Source: Heterobasidion occidentale
Lineage: Eukaryota > Basidiomycota > Agaricomycetes > Russulales > Bondarzewiaceae
Assembly (NCBI GenBank): GCA_039111635.1
Contig: JBCAQO010000003.1
Span: 3,596,001-3,660,000 of the forward strand
Direction of reading: 5' to 3'
Length of the DNA stretch: 64,000 bases
Each line of letters opens with the position of its first letter. Position 1 is the first letter of the stretch. This document shows positions 33,651 to 45,415 of this stretch, piece by piece. The position numbers and the translations under genes were made by a program. The notes beneath the pieces were generated by a model, which did not search any database, was not told where the DNA came from, and saw only the letters and a list, made by a program, of their open reading frames with translations.

Positions 33651-35569
33651 CCCATGCTTAGCACCGAGCGAAGAGGTGTCGACACGCTAAGTCCCCTCAT
33701 ACGCTGCGAGGACGTTCAGAAAAGACTATAGACTAGATTGAGCAGGGTTTTCCAGCCGTAAGCTGTGTCCTCTTCCATAAACGCATACAGCACGCAATGT
33801 GTACCCGGGAGCAGCGGCGTCTCCTCAGTGTCATCCTCCCGGTCCCTTCGTCCTCTTCGTCTTAATCAGCAGCGGCGGGCGTCGTCGTCGTCATTGTTCG
33901 GGGCCGCCCCAGAACCGGACCCAATCAGTCGCAGAGGAAAAAGCGAAGTTGGGGTGCAGGTCCACGAAGTCGCGTGCAAAATCGCCTTGGCTCGGCACCA
34001 GCGCCGCCGCCGTGCGACTCTGCGCCGTCATCTTCGACGGACGCGCACAAGAAGCAAACAAACATGTTCCATATCGACTCGAGGCTGTTCAGGCGGCGCG
34101 TCGCGCGCAAGGTGTCGGGGCCCTGTCCGCGGTGCAGCGTGTTGGGTTGGCCCGGGGGAACACGAAGTCGCAGATCTTAAGAAGCAGCAACCATCGCCGG
34201 AGCTGGGGCGGGCACTGCCTATGCGGACGCGGACGCGGACGTTGAAGTGGAAAACGCGGTTGGCGTAGACAGCGTGAAGAGTGCCGGGGCTGCAGTCGGC
34301 ATCGGAGTGAGAGGGTCGAGCAAGGTGTCGCCTGGGTGCGGCGGCGGCGTCGAAGTCGATAAAGGGGCCTGCGGAGGGTGCGAGTGAGGGCGCGCTGGAG
34401 ATGCGGTGCGTGACGGTGAATGCCGTGAGGGAGGAGTAGGCCAATGTCACGACAGACGTGTGGCAGCTGGCGGCGGGGGACAGCGGGGCGCTTAGACGTG
34501 AGGGAGTCGCGGTGTGCGTGGAAGAAGTGCCAGGACGTGATGAGCGATGCGGCCGAGACGATCGCCGTGGTGTGTGTGGACGCTGTGGGAGTGAAGACGA
34601 GCAGTGGGAAGGGTCGTGGTCATCGCGATTGGATTTGCTAGGGAGGTTGCACCCCTCAGAGTGGAGAGCATCAATGTGCTATCTGGGGATACAGTGTTTC
34701 CCTTGGTTCTCGTAGCGATGCCCTGGATCTGCGAGTGCATTGGCTGCGTGGAAGATGGCTTGCCATTCTACCATTGCATTTACCTTGAGACATGCCATTC
34801 TCGGCCGCAGTCCTGCAAACGAACGCGAAGCAGACTGGCGACGACAGTCTATCGCGTGCTGCAGCCTACTGCAGCCTTTAATCAGATATTCAGTGCTCTC
34901 TGGTGGTAGTGGTATGCGAGGGTGACGTATCAAACTCACAATATCGTCGTCGTCATGGACGTGCTGGTGAATTGGCCGTGGTGGACGTTGGCATTGATGT
35001 GCGGCACTGTCGGAGCCTACTACCAAGCCGGCTTTAGCCGGCACTGGAGACATGAGCGCCTGAGCGCCCAGGCCCGAGCATCGGTCATATAAAGAACCAT
35101 CTATGTCTGTCAAGCTTAGGATGAATCGATGGACAACCGCATCAGAGGGCACAGGACACCGATCTCAAGAAAATGAGGAGCTGGTTTACCAGCCAGCTCC
35201 TGTCGCACCAAACCTTCAAGTACGCTGGTTCCCTCGTTGCATGGCAAGCAGCGCATTTGACGCTGCTGCGTATACAACGCAGATTTTCAGCCCAGTTTCT
35301 CGGTAGTATCTCGGTGCGCACTCTTTGTATGATTTTTTTCTCTAGTGATATCGTATCTTAACAGCGTTGAGTAGCCTTGCTCTCTTTAACTCTACTCCCA
35401 GTCTCCCTCGTCTCCGCTCATTCTCACCACGTTCCTCGCCTTTTCTCTGCTGCTGCCACTCTCACTGGCAGAAGTTGAACCTCAGCAGCGTTTTGAATGT
35501 TTCCATATCACGAACGACGTTCTCAATGCGCGCAGGCCATGATCTGAGCCATCCGGTTCGTTTGCCAGG
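31176..35569. other. Upstream part of unit 2 and spacer; possible decayed gene at 33900-34450
   Basis: 31176-33650 parallels the upstream blocks of units 1 and 3. Beyond it, minus-strand frames at 33925-34110 (NSLESIWNMFVCFL) and 34028-34450 show short protein-like stretches. They may be a heavily decayed relative of the broken gene that follows unit 3, which also contains a W-x(2)-F motif after a run of short residues. This is a weak resemblance and not a gene call. 34460-35560 shows nothing recognisable. Confidence 0.35.
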
Positions 35570-36390
35570 CCTCCAACAACCCTTGGCGATGTGCCCTCTG
35601 CGGTCCTGCTTACGGCAGAACCGTTTATCGCGTGGCTCATAGCAGAACTCATTCTCACGAGGCTGTCCTCATCTGCAAGCTCTCGTCGCGCTGGTTGTGC
35701 TGGTGCTTGTTCTGTTCTTCGTGATACTGATAGGGATTGTAAGGCGCACCAGCCGCATCGTCGCTGTCCTCAGGCGTCGAAGGCCCTCTGCTTGACAACT
35801 TGCAGCCTCCATGACGGGCTCACCTGTGGGGTTGTCCAACCCCGTGGCTGGACGTCGTTGATGTGATGTTGTTTGTAGAGACGGGCGTTGGCGTGGACCT
35901 GGGGAATGATCACAGGCATTGGGCGCAGCTCTCAGCTGCCTCGGCCCGCCTTGGGGTAAGCATAGGCACGATGCGCCTGCCTAGCCTTCGAAACCTAGGC
36001 TTCTCGCGCCATCCCGCCGACCTTCATGTCTACTGTCTTTCCTTGATCCCCCCCGCAGTCGCCTCTCGCCGCATTCTCTATCCTTTTCTTATCAAGTGGC
36101 AGCTTCTCTCCGAATCCTGTATGCGCTCTCGCATCCTCTATGCACTCTCTCGCCGCTCGCCGCACTGCTGCTCGGTTCTCCCGCAGGTCGAGGCCCTCCG
36201 CTTGCCAGCATTACAGGCTCAATGACGAACTCACCTACGGGGTTGTCCACCCTATAGGTGGACGTTGTTGATCTAGTGTTGTGTGAGTGAAGGGCGTTGT
36301 CGTAAACCTGTGGGAGGACCAAAGGCATCTGGCGCTGCTCACCAGCTACATTTACTGGCCCCGGCTTCCGGGGCCAAGCTGAGACGAGAA
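35570..36390 (-). pseudogene. Two decayed fragments of the zinc-finger gene
   Basis: Fragment 1 (about 35570-36000) aligns with the finger-coding DNA and with the GTGGACAACCCC-type block of the intact genes. All of its cysteine codons are displaced and its frame is broken. Fragment 2 (about 36185-36390) is closer to unit 3: its minus-strand frame reads TSTYRVDNPVGEFVIEPVML, almost the same as the unit 3 protein, with the LPQVYDNALHSHN segment upstream. Neither fragment has a start exon or intact fingers. They are in the same orientation as the intact genes, as expected for remnants of further unit copies. Confidence 0.75.
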
Positions 36391-37644
36391 GGCAGGGAGC
36401 AAAGATTCTGTCACGTGCGCACCCATCTCGTATAAGGGACCTCAAGGGAGAATTAAGAGCGTCGAACCTATTCAAGGTATAGTATGCCATCAATGTCTTG
36501 GGGGTCTGGCACTTTTCCCCGCATGCGGAACTGGGCACACTGGTACCACCTTGGCACTCGCTTCGTAAATGCTGCAGGAGAAGCTCAGGGGTCAGTGGAT
36601 TTGACTGAACATCGCGCCATAGTCGAATGGTACGGCATGCGGAAGGCGCTGTTGCACATCGCGAAATGAAAGCACAGAATACTTATGTACGCGTCGTTGG
36701 TTCTGGAATGGCATCGAATGACGCAGCTATCTAGTGTTGGCTACCCCGGTGCTGTGCAAAATCTATTTGTGCCCCCACCTCCTGCCAGCGTCTTGATTAT
36801 GATTCCTTGCACGCACCTTGCACCTTCACCGGTCGAGAATCGCCATGTCGAAGAAGCGTGACAAGGCCAGGCGAGCAGCATTTCATTCGCCTTATGACGA
36901 TTATTCGCAGCTCCTAATTTGTGACTGACCTGGATACGAGTGGACCGTCAATGTCGCGGCGGCCATGGTGATGCTCGTAGTCGTGCTGCATCTGCATGAC
37001 AAGGTCATTCAATATCCATCCCGCCTCGTTGACATCTCTTCTCCAGAGGGAAGAGTATATGAAGGTGTCACACCACGTCTAATTCAAAGCGCTGCCCATC
37101 TCACGCGAAGTGATATGTTTGTAGCTGCGACAAGTCACTTATGTGTGGGTCCTCGGCTATGATCAAATATGCGGTATGTGACTGGTATATCTCGCTTTCC
37201 AAGAACATATCGAAACGAAGTCGCGGACTCCGATGAAGAGTGGAAGAGAGGATCTGAGGAAAATAAAATGGAAACAGTGCGCGTAGATGAAGCCTTTATT
37301 GTTTCACTTCGAAGACATCCTTCGAATTGCGGCATGGTGAGGATAGGAAAAACCCGAAATATAGATAGAACCCTATGGGAATCACAGATAGCGCACTGCG
37401 AATTATTATATCGGAAATATCATGGACGGAAAGGGGAGATATAAGTACGAAGAGTCCTTCATGCCGACGCCGAGCTGGTAAAGCACGCGCCTAGACGGGC
37501 TGACTCTACTGAAGCGTGCCTGACATAATTTGTATAAGCAGCTTTCTCCCACCTGCTCCCACTCAGTCCTCCAGGTCTCAACAAGTGGACTACGAACCTC
37601 TACGAACAGTGAACCAGGGATCCTGCAGGGAACAACTGGCGTCA
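36391..37644. other. Spacer between decayed fragments and unit 3
   Basis: No gene supported. A plus-strand frame at 37169-37444 begins with ATG and is Arg/Glu-rich, but has no recognisable motif and no flanking exon. Confidence 0.35.
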
Positions 37645-40600
37645 GCAACTGTCACACTCTCGCACCCTCATCGATCCGAGCCAAAAGCACAAGGCAATGA
37701 ACCGGCAGCAATGTCGTGAAAGGGAATGCGAAGACGAGTGTGTAATCGATAACGATGCGGCAACCGTGTGGGGTACGAGAGGTTGGGCGCAACATAAAAG
37801 AGAAGAGAACGGAAGGGAGAGTGGGTGAAAGATAATGGTGCGTACCTCCGACGATCCCGCCGCACCTCTATTCCTACCGCCACCCCGAGGGTCCACTCAG
37901 CCAGGCCATGAACCACCTCATCGGGTTCGTGTGCCGATCCTCAAACTTCCTAGCCGGGCAATTTTCACTCTTGTGACGAGTCACCCCATCAGGGCGCGCG
38001 TAGAAGAAGATGTCGCACCAGTCGCACGGGAACTTGTCAACGTAGTGGATGGTGACGACGTGCCGTCTGCGGTCGTATGTGCGCGTGAACGACTTGTTGC
38101 ATGGGAGGCAGCGCAGTGGGTCCCCGCCGAAGATCTTCTCGTCGATCACGACGGCGGCCGCGCGCTTACTGATGCTAGACTCGACTCCGAGCTGGTGTTG
38201 GTGCTCATCATGATCGTACTCGTGAGGCCCGCTGTTCTCGCCTTGGCTACCCGCAGGCATCCACATCGAAGGCCCTCCGCTTGCCAGCATTACAGGCTCG
38301 ATGACGAACTCACCTGCGGGGTTGTCCACCCTGTAGGTGGACGTTGTTGATGTAATATTGTGTGATTGAAGGGCGTTGTCGTAGGCCTGTGGGAGGACCA
38401 CAGGCATCTGACGCAGCCCTCCAGCTACCGCGAGGACCTGGCACGGGGCAGGCTTCGGCGCGATGCGCCTGTCCCTGGTCTCCCGGGGCCAAGTCCTCTC
38501 GCTCCATTCTCCTCTCCCGCCCTCCTTCGCTTTTCTTTCCTCCTGCCATCTCTCGCCGGTACTCCCTCCATGCACCTTCCTCCCCATTGCAGTCGCCTCT
38601 CCCACAACCCGCTCTAGCCTCGCCCTCTTTGACTGCTGCTGCTCCTCCGCATCCCACGCACGTTTCCTCGTCGATGGCCGCGCCGCCGCTGCTTCTCGGG
38701 GCGGGTTGAAGCGCGTTGTGTCGATGAACGGAACCGTAAAGAGGTCCGCGGCACCTTGCGACTCTATGATGGTTGCTCTCTGCACATCAGTCGGAATGGC
38801 ACGCGTCACGTAAGGGGCGCAGGTGGTGAGTGCGGAGTAAGTGACGGGTGGAGCGGGGGGCGGGAGTTGCGCTGGGGATGGGCTAGGCGGCCATGCCAGC
38901 ATGTGACGGTCGGGTGCGGACATAAGGGTAGGTGCATATGTCGGGACGGTAGGTGCCCGGTAATGAGGGATCAGCGGCACTGGTGTCGAGGTAGAGGCCC
39001 AGGCAGGCAGTGCGGCAGAGATTGAGCCGGGGAAGGGGGTCAGAGGGAAGGGAAGGGGGGACAGGAGAGGGCCGGGGACAGGGCCACGCTGTGGCAGAGG
39101 GGCGGAGAACAGAGAGCCCGTCACGCGCGCACTTGAGCGTGCGCGCGTGTTGTAGTGCTGGGTATACCCAGCATCGTATGGGGGAACAATAGCTCCCCCG
39201 TGGCTGCGTGCGACACGCACGTTCTGGAAGTGAAAAGGAGCGGCTCGTGAGTGGCGCTGTCAAATATCATAACGAAGGGATGTTGACTACCAAATTTTCA
39301 CCGAGCTCTTGCTCAGTATGGTTGGATCGGTACCATGAAGGCCCCGCGCCAGGAGCTGCATGTCGCGTTAAGAAATTTCAAGGCCCCACAAGATATGTAC
39401 CTACTCGAGAATCCTTCCTGGTTCCAGGAAGGCCAGCCGGGTGGGTACCGTGACATGCCGGCTCGTCACGTTCGATGAAGTGTAGAAATATCTGTACTCT
39501 GACTGGTAATTGACGATGGAGAAATGGTGAGGCTCGAAGGGGTAGTCGACTGTGAGGCTCCTCCCCTCGTCAGGCCATTCAGATATACCCCCCCTTAAGG
39601 TGAGCGCTAATTGACTTCTCGCACGGCTCCACGGTGCGCGTACCACGTTCTGTTCTCTCATGCCGTACGGCCGTATTCTGACACCTAATGAGTTTGGCTT
39701 CCGAACCAAGAGCAAGGCCTCGCCATTGTTCGAAGGCAGAAACCTGTGATTTGGTGTTGATTACGCCCCAAGCACAGCTCGCAGCGCCGAGTGCGCACTG
39801 TCAAGCGAATTGCCTCATGCCCATGCTTGAGGATGAGAACGTGTGTGATCAGATGCGTCTGTGTTTCTGGGTCCGTTTTATGTTATCATCTCTCGTCTGA
39901 ACTTTGACCAAGTTGGGCTGATGCGGGCTTTCTAATGGCGGGAGCAGGTCGTTCGGGACAAAGCAAGAACGACAAGGAACTTACCCACGTCGCAGGAGTT
40001 CGCGTAAAACGTCGTTTTGGGCCCATCTGTAGCTATGTGTTCGACGCAGCCGTCAGTCGGTCCAGTCATCCTTGAAGATGATATGTCCCTCTTGTCCATA
40101 TCTTACCCAATATACGAGGATCTTCTCGCCTATCCTCTCGCCTGATTCCTCGCATCAATACTGCCTCCGGTCTGGAGAATTCAAATTAGGCCTCACTCCT
40201 CAAGCTCAAGGTTGTAGGCGCATCAGGGCGCCTGATTTTAGGGATCGTGCCATCGTGAACGGCATCATTAAAAATTACTCGCCTTTGAAATTCGAAGCTT
40301 CTAGCCGCTTTTAGGACCCAGCTGTGCAAATGTACAACAAGACCTAACAAGGTACGTTCTTTTGTGTCATTTTTGTCCCAGTTTTTTCATAATGTGTCGT
40401 TGCAGCACAACATCTTGCCAAGATATCATGTTGACCTGGGACTTGACGGTGTTTGAGAGGGACGGCGAGCTGACTATCGCAACAAGTGATGAGAAATTTG
40501 ATCCACGAACGCCGATATGGGGTCTTTTGTCGTCGGCTTCGAGTGGCAAGGCCAAATATGGGTCCACTTCTCGATATGTGCTACTGGTTATGAAGTTGGC

Positions 40601-41870
40601 GGAGCTACGTGTCGTCTCGTGAAATGTTTTACCACTAGGACGGTACCGGCGTGGGCCTCACAGCCATCTTCTGCATGCTCGATTAACCCGCAGACCAAAT
40701 CCTTCGCATTTGACTCCCACCTCTGTGCCCGTCCTTCACTATAACTGCGCTGCATTCTCTCCTGACCTGCAGGCCGTATCGCCCGATAACCAAATCATCA
40801 ACCACCTCGTCTAAGTATGTGGAGTCCTCCCCGAGTGTGAAGGGACCCACGCGCTTGGTGGGCATTGTTTGCTATTTGAGTCGACGGAGCTAATCATTGG
40901 GCTCGTACCCTCGTTTACTTAGGAGGGATTTCTTACTTCTCCATCAGTTCATCGATCAAGCGAGGGCGATGGCAAACATGCTCGAGCATGCCCGTGCAGT
41001 ACGTATCGCCGAATCAGGGTCTCTCTCCATGGGTCGTGTCCCGCCTTCTGCTCCTGACTCTCTCCGGCATTTGCATCCCCCATATGCCAGTCTTTTGGTC
41101 TATTGCGCTCAGGCCACTCTCATTTCCTTCCCAGCTGTCACTTCCCGTCTGCAATCAGGGTGCCTCGCTTGTTGGATGAACTCAAGGTCTAGGCCTTCGG
41201 ATTTTAACGCTAGAATGTTCTTTGACGAATCTATCACGCTCGACCTAGGCAGAGACCTTTGATTCTGATTTCTGGAGCGAGCCATAGCTTGGGGATGGGT
41301 CCAATGGAGCGTCATCGCACGGATATCCTGTCGCTCATAAGGTATCTGTAAGGCCCTGAGCATGTTTCTTCAAGGCCACAGTTGTGCGCGCCGCGCGGCT
41401 TCCATTTTCGAGACGAGCATCATTGGGGTTACGTCTGATCAGGCCGCCGCCTGAAGAAATATTCGAGACTGCTTGAGGCAATTCATCTCTGGTCCAACGA
41501 CTCGCAGATAAGGGTATTGACCAAGACAGCCGACCAACATGGGAAAAATGTTTGTTGCGGACTGGCAGGCGATGTGTTTTCTCTCTCCTCGCTTTGAATC
41601 ATTCGACCAAAATTTCCGCGACATCACGTTCAAAGATAGCAAGAAGTGTTGGAAGGATATTCAGCGAGTGTATAGCAGTAAAATTACGTCTTTTACTCAT
41701 CAGAGAACAGAAATCTGGCGATGAAAGCCGACCGTGGTAAATACGGAGGCAACGAGTGCCTTGAACGAGATAGACAAGGTGAATATATGGAGCGGTGAGG
41801 CAAACTGTGCCACTCGATGGTGGGCGTTGGAGGACAAGTTGAAGTGTGCCCGCTGCTATGGCGCCGATTC
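37645..41870. repeat. Segmental unit 3 of the zinc-finger family
   Basis: Third direct copy, with the same landmarks at both ends. Its upstream block (39457-41870) retains recognisable similarity to 26367-28430 and 31176-33650, such as shared runs around CAGGGCGC-CTGATTTTAGGGAT near 40220. Confidence 0.75.
37874..39456 (-). CDS. C2H2/C2HC zinc-finger protein, unit 3
   Basis: Exons 39405-39456, 39291-39355 and 37874-39223 join in phase, giving about 488 residues. The N-terminus is MSRYPPGWPSWNQEGFS, then a Pro-rich segment. The shared central block is degenerate here (TRFNPPREAAAARP), but the basic signal is kept (QQSKRARLERVVGE), as is the RVDNPAGEFVIEPV segment. Both fingers are complete: CLPCNKSFTRTYDRRRHVVT ending in IH, and CDWCDIFFYARPDG ending in TRHKSENC. 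A polyacidic and His-rich linker precedes them. Stop TAG after GPSGWR. Of the three copies this one has both a continuous frame and two canonical fingers, so it is the best candidate for a working member. Confidence 0.8.
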
Positions 41871-41889
41871 AGTAGCACTGCAGAGCCCG
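39457..41889. other. Upstream non-coding block of unit 3
   Basis: Alignable with the equivalent region of the other units. No frame is conserved across units, so it probably holds promoter sequence and decayed DNA rather than a gene. Confidence 0.4.
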
Positions 41890-43598
41890 AGGCGCCGACG
41901 AGGACGACGCCTCCGCTTCTTGTGGAGGACGGGGTTGCGCATTCCGCGCCTTCTCCCAGCGCGCGTGTTCCTTCGACTCGACTAGACCGAGGTCGTGCCC
42001 GAAGCTTGTCCATGCTTCGAGAGCGTGTTAGCGCAATGGCGTGGGGTTGTCCGCGGAGGGATGCAAGGCGCGGAGATCGAGTAGCGTCCGGTACCACACC
42101 TTTCGCGCGGCGTTGGCCATGATGATGGCAGAGCGGGGTGGTTTGGCTGCACGCACGGCGCCCTCCGCCGTCGCGGCCGGTTTCGCGATATTCGAGCGGA
42201 AAACATCGGTGTAAGCGTTCAAAATATACAACCAGTGGTCTGTATGCATGGGATGAGCGCCGCAGAAAGTATTGGGCGCCTCGGGCGCGACGTACGAAGA
42301 AGATGGGGACCATCGGACGTGGTGGGTTGGATTGGGCTTTCAGCGCTGAGAATCAGGGCGCGAGCAGTCCACTTGAAGATGTTATGGTGTATGATCAGTT
42401 CATATGCGGAAATCGGGGCATGGTCCGCGAGCATCCAGCTGGCGAGATGGCCGTCAGCGGATGCGCAGGAGCGTCTCAATCTGACACGCACCCTATCGAG
42501 GTCGGAGCCTCTGCGAAGATAGGCCACTCGTTCGCAGCATCGCCGAAGAGTTGTTGCCTCTTCAACGCCACGAATATGCATTCTTGGATTTTGCACACCC
42601 ACAGCATTTGCTGCACATGCGGGTGTGAGCAGAAGTAGTTGATCACGTCGATGACCCGGCCCAGACGATCGTTGAGACAGCCGGGGTCCTCCAGCGCACG
42701 GCGAAGACGTTGGACCCATGCCTGCGGGCCAAACGTGTCGACGATGGCTTCCTGAACGAGCTGGTCTCGAGTTTGCTGTGAGCACCCATTCAGAAACTTA
42801 CTGATTAATACTGCAAGCAAGTCATTGCCTCGAGTGTTCCGAGAACTTAGAGTCGGCTGCGGGAGATAATGCCAACAGTAGATCGCAACGTGCCCTAAGC
42901 GAGTGCAGAGAGGATTTTTGGATGAAAAATTGCTATGCGATGATTTCAGTGGTGAGTGGTGGGACGACTCGAAGACTACCCACTTCTGGTTCATCATCAC
43001 ATTCCAAGAGGCAGCTAAATTTTTGATGGCTTTCTGATAGTCTCTGTCACTGGTGGTTTCGCCCTGCAACAGGCTACGCTTGGACCATATCATTTCCCAG
43101 AGCTCAACAGACCGAGTAAGGAGCTGGTCAACGATCAAAATTTCCCCCATGCGCTGACCTCGTGGCTCTCCTACAAGCGCTAGCACGATCTCTGCAAGAC
43201 CAAATATCAGTTTTCCCAAAAAGCCCTGAGGTCGGTCCCAACATGAGGTGCAGCGCGACTCGTGCGTCCGCGTCCGCGTACCCACGGAATACGCACAGTT
43301 GGCTTACCTCAAAAGTAGCATAGACAGTATGGTCTGTCAAGATATCCACAAAGACGTTGTGGAGGCCGCCTGAAAGTAATTCTTTCAACTGATCTCCACG
43401 AGAATGTATCGCATCCAAAGTGAACATCAACAATGCGTTGTGATCAGTGAGCTTCCATTCACGGTATGAGGATCGGAGGAGGGCGGGCACGTCTCTCGGT
43501 CTCCTCGTGATCATCTCCCTGTACTTGTCCCGGAGATTATCTATCCGATCGAGTGCAAGCAGTAGGTCCAATGAAGCGGAAGACAGCGATGATTCCAT
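41890..43598 (-). pseudogene. Lineage-specific Agaricomycete gene, broken in its 3' half
   Basis: The 5' half is well formed: exon 1 (43598 to 43316) from MESSLSSASLDLLLALDRID to HTVYATFE, an intron with donor GTAAGC and acceptor CTCAG, then a long exon from GFLGKLIFGLAEIV to AEAPTSI, and a further intron ending CGCCAG near 42432, leading to WMLADHAPISAYELI. The chain then needs a frame change near 42310 to reach another protein-like run (HWLYILNAYTDVFRSN, RKVWYRTLLDLRALHPS, NPTPLR). An in-frame TAA at about 42030 interrupts the following LEAWTSFGHDLGLVE. That pattern of long conserved-looking frames joined by a shift and a nonsense codon suggests a recent pseudogene. The proteins are helical without a domain I can name; some relatives carry a C-terminal MYND finger, absent here. 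Confidence 0.55.
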
Positions 43599-45415
43599 TT
43601 CGTAAGTGCGTCGGCAAGAAGATGGATCTGATTAGCACGAGAGCCGGACGTAGGTTCTGCGCGCGGCGGTGATGTCTTGTATAGATGTGGAGGAGACGAC
43701 GTTCTGGAGTGTCTGCGATGCGTTATCCTTCGAATGACACCCTAAAGTGAGTCACGGGAGAGGTGCACAGGAATAGCCTGCCATGTAGCCTCAGACGCAG
43801 CTGAGAACGAGAAAAAACTTTGTTTGTCTGTCGCATACTGCCGCCAAGTGAGGATTTAATTCTGCCGGGTCCATGTGGTGATTTTAAAGGTGCCAATGTC
43901 TATCACAGCAACAGAGTGTGTGTGTGTGTGAAGTCATGTATTAACGTCTAGTGGCGGCGCGCCGCATGTCTAGACGTGTAGCTGTATGTACTCTGCGGTA
44001 GTGTGAATGTATGTAAGCATGATCCAACTCTATGCTCTGCATTGGCCCTCAAGGGGCATGTGTTTACCTCAGGGAGGTTGGGTCGCATGGCGAGAATTAT
44101 GGTGGTATAGTAAGGTATCGTACTTAACTGTTGTTTGGTCCGGTAGCAGGTGCTGTGTTTAACCAGCTGCATCGGGAAATTGGCAGCGAAATGACATTCT
44201 TATATAAAGTAATATAAGCTATGTAATAACCATAATATATCCAATACTTTTACATCGTACGGGCAAGCCATACATGAGGCGGCACGGTTGGTAGATACCA
44301 CAACATCCCTCAGGCTTCCCGAACTTCACAAAGAATATCAGATATGGGATTAGAAGGTGAAGATGAGCAGGAATGCAACACCGATGACCTCTGGTAAGCA
44401 AAAGATTAAAGATAATGAAGTGACATATCAATCATACTTCTGGGTACACAGCACAAGTATCTAGTCAAGTAATGCCCGGTGATGTTGGTGAAACTCTCCA
44501 TCAACAACAGGTTGACAGCAAATGTCAAGAAATGGAGGAAATATAGCCATGGTTCAAGGTTGATGCACATGCATCGGAGGGACAGCCCTCGAGACAGCCA
44601 ACAAGAATGTTATGTGATTCAAAGTAGTACCAATCATTGTAATAGACGGCGGGATTTGCGAAGGCTATTATCTTTGTCAGACTGATGTTCTCGGCCAACA
44701 CATGCAAGAATTTTAGATAAGATCAACCTACATCAGGGAGAAGGGTTTCGTAAAGGTCAATAAGAAAGCCGAATTGTCAGCAATAGAGCCTACCTTTATA
44801 ATTAACGATGGAGTTGCCGGTGCCGACAATCCTTGCCAGACTGACGTTCACGGCCAACACATGCGAGAGTGACGATGTTTGTCCAGACTTGATCGCGCAA
44901 CAGCCAATACATGCAAGAGTTTTACATAAGATCAACCTACATCAGGGAGAAGGGCTTCGCAAAGGTCAATAAGAAAGCCGAATTGTCAGCAACAAAGCCT
45001 ACCTTTATAATTAACAATGGAGTTGCCGGTGCCGACAATCCTTGCCAGACTGACGTTCACGGCCAACACATGCGAGAGTGACAATGTTCGTCCAGACTTG
45101 ATCGCGCAACATCAGCGCGATACTGAGTCTGAATGTGAGTAAAAATGAATCAGAAGCAAAATGATTGCGAAATGCAGTAAGAAAGCCGCACGATTGACTG
45201 CGATTATCAAGACCTGGACATATGATGGAGTCCGGTCAGGCTTGACACATTAATTGTTCAAATGATTAAGAAATAGCAACGTCTAGCGAGGATATCTACT
45301 ATTGTAACTAATTATGATGATTGCAGAAGCTACTATCATTGGAAGGAAAGATATAGTCCCTTCTGCACACAAGATGAAGCGACAGATGATAGGCATTGAT
45401 ACCGTGAAAAGCATA
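43599..45415. other. Intergenic, AT-rich, with a local tandem duplication
   Basis: A (TG)n run occurs near 43915-43930. No gene is recognised. The 201-bp tandem duplication at 44701-45110 is described separately. The composition is more AT-rich than the neighbouring gene blocks. Confidence 0.45.
44701..45110. repeat. Two tandem copies of an approx. 201-bp sequence
   Basis: Copy 1 is 44701-44901 and copy 2 is 44910-45110 (offset 209). They share nearly every base, including CATCAGGGAGAAGGG, AAGCCGAATTGTCAGCAA and ATGGAGTTGCCGGTGCCGAC. A short part (CAGACTGATGTTCTCGGCCA at 44679) also appears just before copy 1, so the unit is itself built from a smaller repeated motif. No coding frame spans it. 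Confidence 0.85.

Noticed and set aside
43599..45415. LTR or DNA transposon in the AT-rich interval
   Set aside because: No terminal repeats, target-site duplication or transposase motifs could be identified; only the small tandem duplication is real.
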